Assembly: GCF_021018805.1 (NCBI RefSeq)
Contig: NC_086249.1
Coordinates: 80,874,472-80,938,471, forward strand
From: Prinia subflava
Taxonomy: Eukaryota > Chordata > Aves > Passeriformes > Cisticolidae
Direction: 5' to 3'
Length of the DNA stretch: 64,000 nucleotides
Made by a program: the position numbers and the translations under genes. This document shows positions 61,969 to 64,000 of this stretch, in pieces. The notes beneath the pieces are model-generated. The model saw only the letters and a program-made list of their open reading frames with translations, searched no databases and was not told the DNA's origin. Positions within the stretch are counted from its first letter, which is position 1, and every line of letters starts with the position of its first letter.

Positions 61969-64000
61969 CTACAAATGACATAAATTATATGAAATGTGTG
62001 AGACTACAATTTTGAGGCGACAACTTTTGTAAATAGAATTGTTTTCTAATTAGCTGTTTCAAATTTCCTCCGCAGTCCATCCATTGATACCACATTTTCA
62101 CAAACATTGAAAAATATTCTCATGGGCATCATTTAACTAACTAGCAACCAATATACTCCCTTAAAAGTAACTGATTCTAAGAACAAGGAAGGAGGTCTCA
62201 TAGAGGGAAGTACTCAAAGGAAAGCAATGCCTACTTATTAACTAAATGCCATTAAGTATTTATATCTCGGTTAGAAAAAAATAGATTGTTTAGCTTATAG
62301 CAGCAGGGGACACGGCTCAGGTGTTAAATGAAAGCTGACAGTCTAAATACACAAAGAAAAGGAAGCTGGCTACCAAAGCCTGCCTACCCCCAAGCCCCTT
62401 CCTGGGGATCCTTTCAGCTACATCCTCTTCACCCTAACACTGCAGCACAGTTTCTCCAGTACCTGACACGAGCAGAGGAACGACAAAGGCTAAAGCCTCT
62501 CACTTACCAGTCTTTACACTAATTATTCAGAACACTGAATTCAGTTCTATTAAACTGCCCTATTTTCTAAAATAGTTATGGTAGTAAGTTGGAAGGCATC
62601 AGATGCCAATTTTTTCTTACAAATACTATCACCACTCCCAAAATACACCTTTTTCAGAACTAAATGGACATAATGAATGCAAATATCCAAATATCTTGAA
62701 AGAACAACATAAATAACTCTTCCAGATTTCAGAAGATGAAGAGTTTTACATCTTAGATGTAAATACATCTTTACATTCTTAGATGAAGAGTTCCTTGATC
62801 ACAGATTCAAAAAGGAAAGAGAGGAAAAGAAAAAAAAGGAAAAAAAGGAAAAAAAGGAAAAAAACCACACACTTTCTTTTGGGACAGCTGTGGATTCTTC
62901 TGAATATTCTGTCTGAATGGAAATGCCTAAATGTCAAGAACAGAGTCAAAATGGATATTTTTCAAATAAGACTTCTGTCTTAAGCAAAATGTCCCCAAGA
63001 AAAAGAAGCAAGTCAGCTCTGAAGTATGGCTTCCAAAATTACCTGATGATAGTCTTTAATTGTGGAGCACACCTGCTCTAAGCACATATGGGGTAAAATA
63101 TCAAAAATCAAATAAAATTACAGAATATTTTTTTTAATAACTGAACTAATTTAGAATTGTATAAACACTCTGTTACAGCTAGGATTAATTCACACCTTCA
63201 ATCAAATTAGCTGAGGGGACATCAACTTAGGTTTTCTCCAATATAGGTCTAAAAATGGATGGAACACAGAGTCCTCAGAATTAAATTAACCTCTACTCTT
63301 TTTCAACATGAAAGTTGTCTTTTCAACGTGAACGTTTTTCAGGCACTCACTAAGTAGGAGAGAATTTCTTAGGAAATAAATAGCAGAGAAAACCGACCAA
63401 GGAGAACAGTAAAAAGCAAAATCATCAGAAACTGTAATTACAGCTATCAACACTGACATTAGATCATCACAATTATATAAAAATTGAAAAGCATAAAATT
63501 TACTCTGGCTTTAGATAAGCAACAAGGAAAAGAAATACATGTATTTGAAATTGCAGGTTGCAAGAGCAGGCTGATTTAAACATATCTCTATGAATCAATA
63601 TAAAAATTTCTAAAAAACCCAAACTAACTCCCCACGATACTTTACTGATTTAACCATAACCTGCATACAATTCTGAGAGCATGAATTAGAACTGCAGAGC
63701 TCGTAATTGAATAATCACTATTTCCAGCAAGAAAGAGCACAGGAAAAGATTCCCTTTGACTGTGAATGAAATCTGGATGGTCTGTAGTGATGCCATCCTA
63801 AGCAAAACTATATGATTCTGCAATGTCTAAGTGCTAGTGTCCAAGTTCTTAGCTAGTCATCCGATTCATAAAAGAGAAAAAATGAATTGACCATAGATAC
63901 TCTGTTTTTTCTTCAAGGACTGCAGAGTACAGGATGAACCTAATCTAGTCCAAGAACCCTCTCTACCTCTGAGCTGTGTAATCTGCTATTGTTTTGTAGC
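61969..64000 (-). other. SEPTIN10: SEPTIN10 intron (window edge)
   Basis: AT-rich DNA upstream of the G4 exon. I looked for the expected preceding exon (LDLLTMK..LDSK) and did not find it, so it should lie beyond 64000. It holds a (GGA7)-type purine tract at 62811-62864; otherwise nothing recognised. Confidence 0.75.
62811..62864. repeat. Purine-only tract with 9-bp GGAAAAAAA period
   Basis: About 54 bp without a pyrimidine, ending in three copies of a 9-bp GGAAAAAAA unit (GG at 62838, 62847, 62856). Simple repeat in intron DNA. Confidence 0.9.

Noticed and set aside
63045..63090. A possible upstream septin exon on the - strand before a gtaatt donor
   Set aside because: The short open peptide has no similarity to septins and lacks a convincing acceptor.

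Overview
The window is vertebrate nuclear DNA, almost certainly from a bird. The transposon load is nearly all CR1 LINE (a dozen fragments, several ending in the ATTCTATG-like CR1 tail), plus one avian-type retroviral LTR. No mammalian SINE was seen, genes are split into short exons with GT-AG introns, and background is AT-rich. The LTR resembles, from memory, a family abundant in songbirds; that is a hint at a passerine, not proof. There are no bacterial operons, CRISPR arrays or phage genes, and I found no wholly new multigene system.

Two protein-coding genes can be supported, lying tail to tail. On the + strand are the last two coding exons of SH3RF3 (POSH2, a RING-type E3 ligase and JNK scaffold): a linker exon at 15382-15719 and the final exon at 25460-25628 carrying the C-terminal SH3 domain and the stop codon. 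Bases 1-15381 and 15720-25459 are introns; a 3' UTR of about 2 kb follows, with poly(A) signals near 27.05 and 27.83 kb. On the - strand are the 3' exons of a SEPT6-group septin, best called SEPTIN10 because it sits next to SH3RF3 as in human: 61807-61968, 60211-60307, 59495-59657, 52425-52557 and 49777-50001. An additional in-phase terminal exon, not preceded by an ATG, is proposed at 49443-49586. The 5' septin exons, including P-loop and switch regions, are not seen and should lie beyond 64000.

Between the two genes (about 27.9-47.8 kb) is intergenic DNA with CR1 fragments, a (TTTAG)11 pentanucleotide array, a 21-bp minisatellite in a GC-rich stretch, and two repeat-poor blocks that look like candidate conserved non-coding elements. 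Introns hold further CR1 copies, an LTR inserted into an ancient CR1 at 4306, and a few possible regulatory or cryptic-exon segments.

The most interesting points are a GC-AG intron in the septin gene, its apparent alternative C-termini, septin residues that depart from the family pattern (GKAD instead of AKAD in the G4 motif and two single-residue gaps), and a splice-flanked open stretch at 11151-11248. Splice junctions were assigned by reading-frame continuity and splice-site sequence; no alignment or expression data were available.
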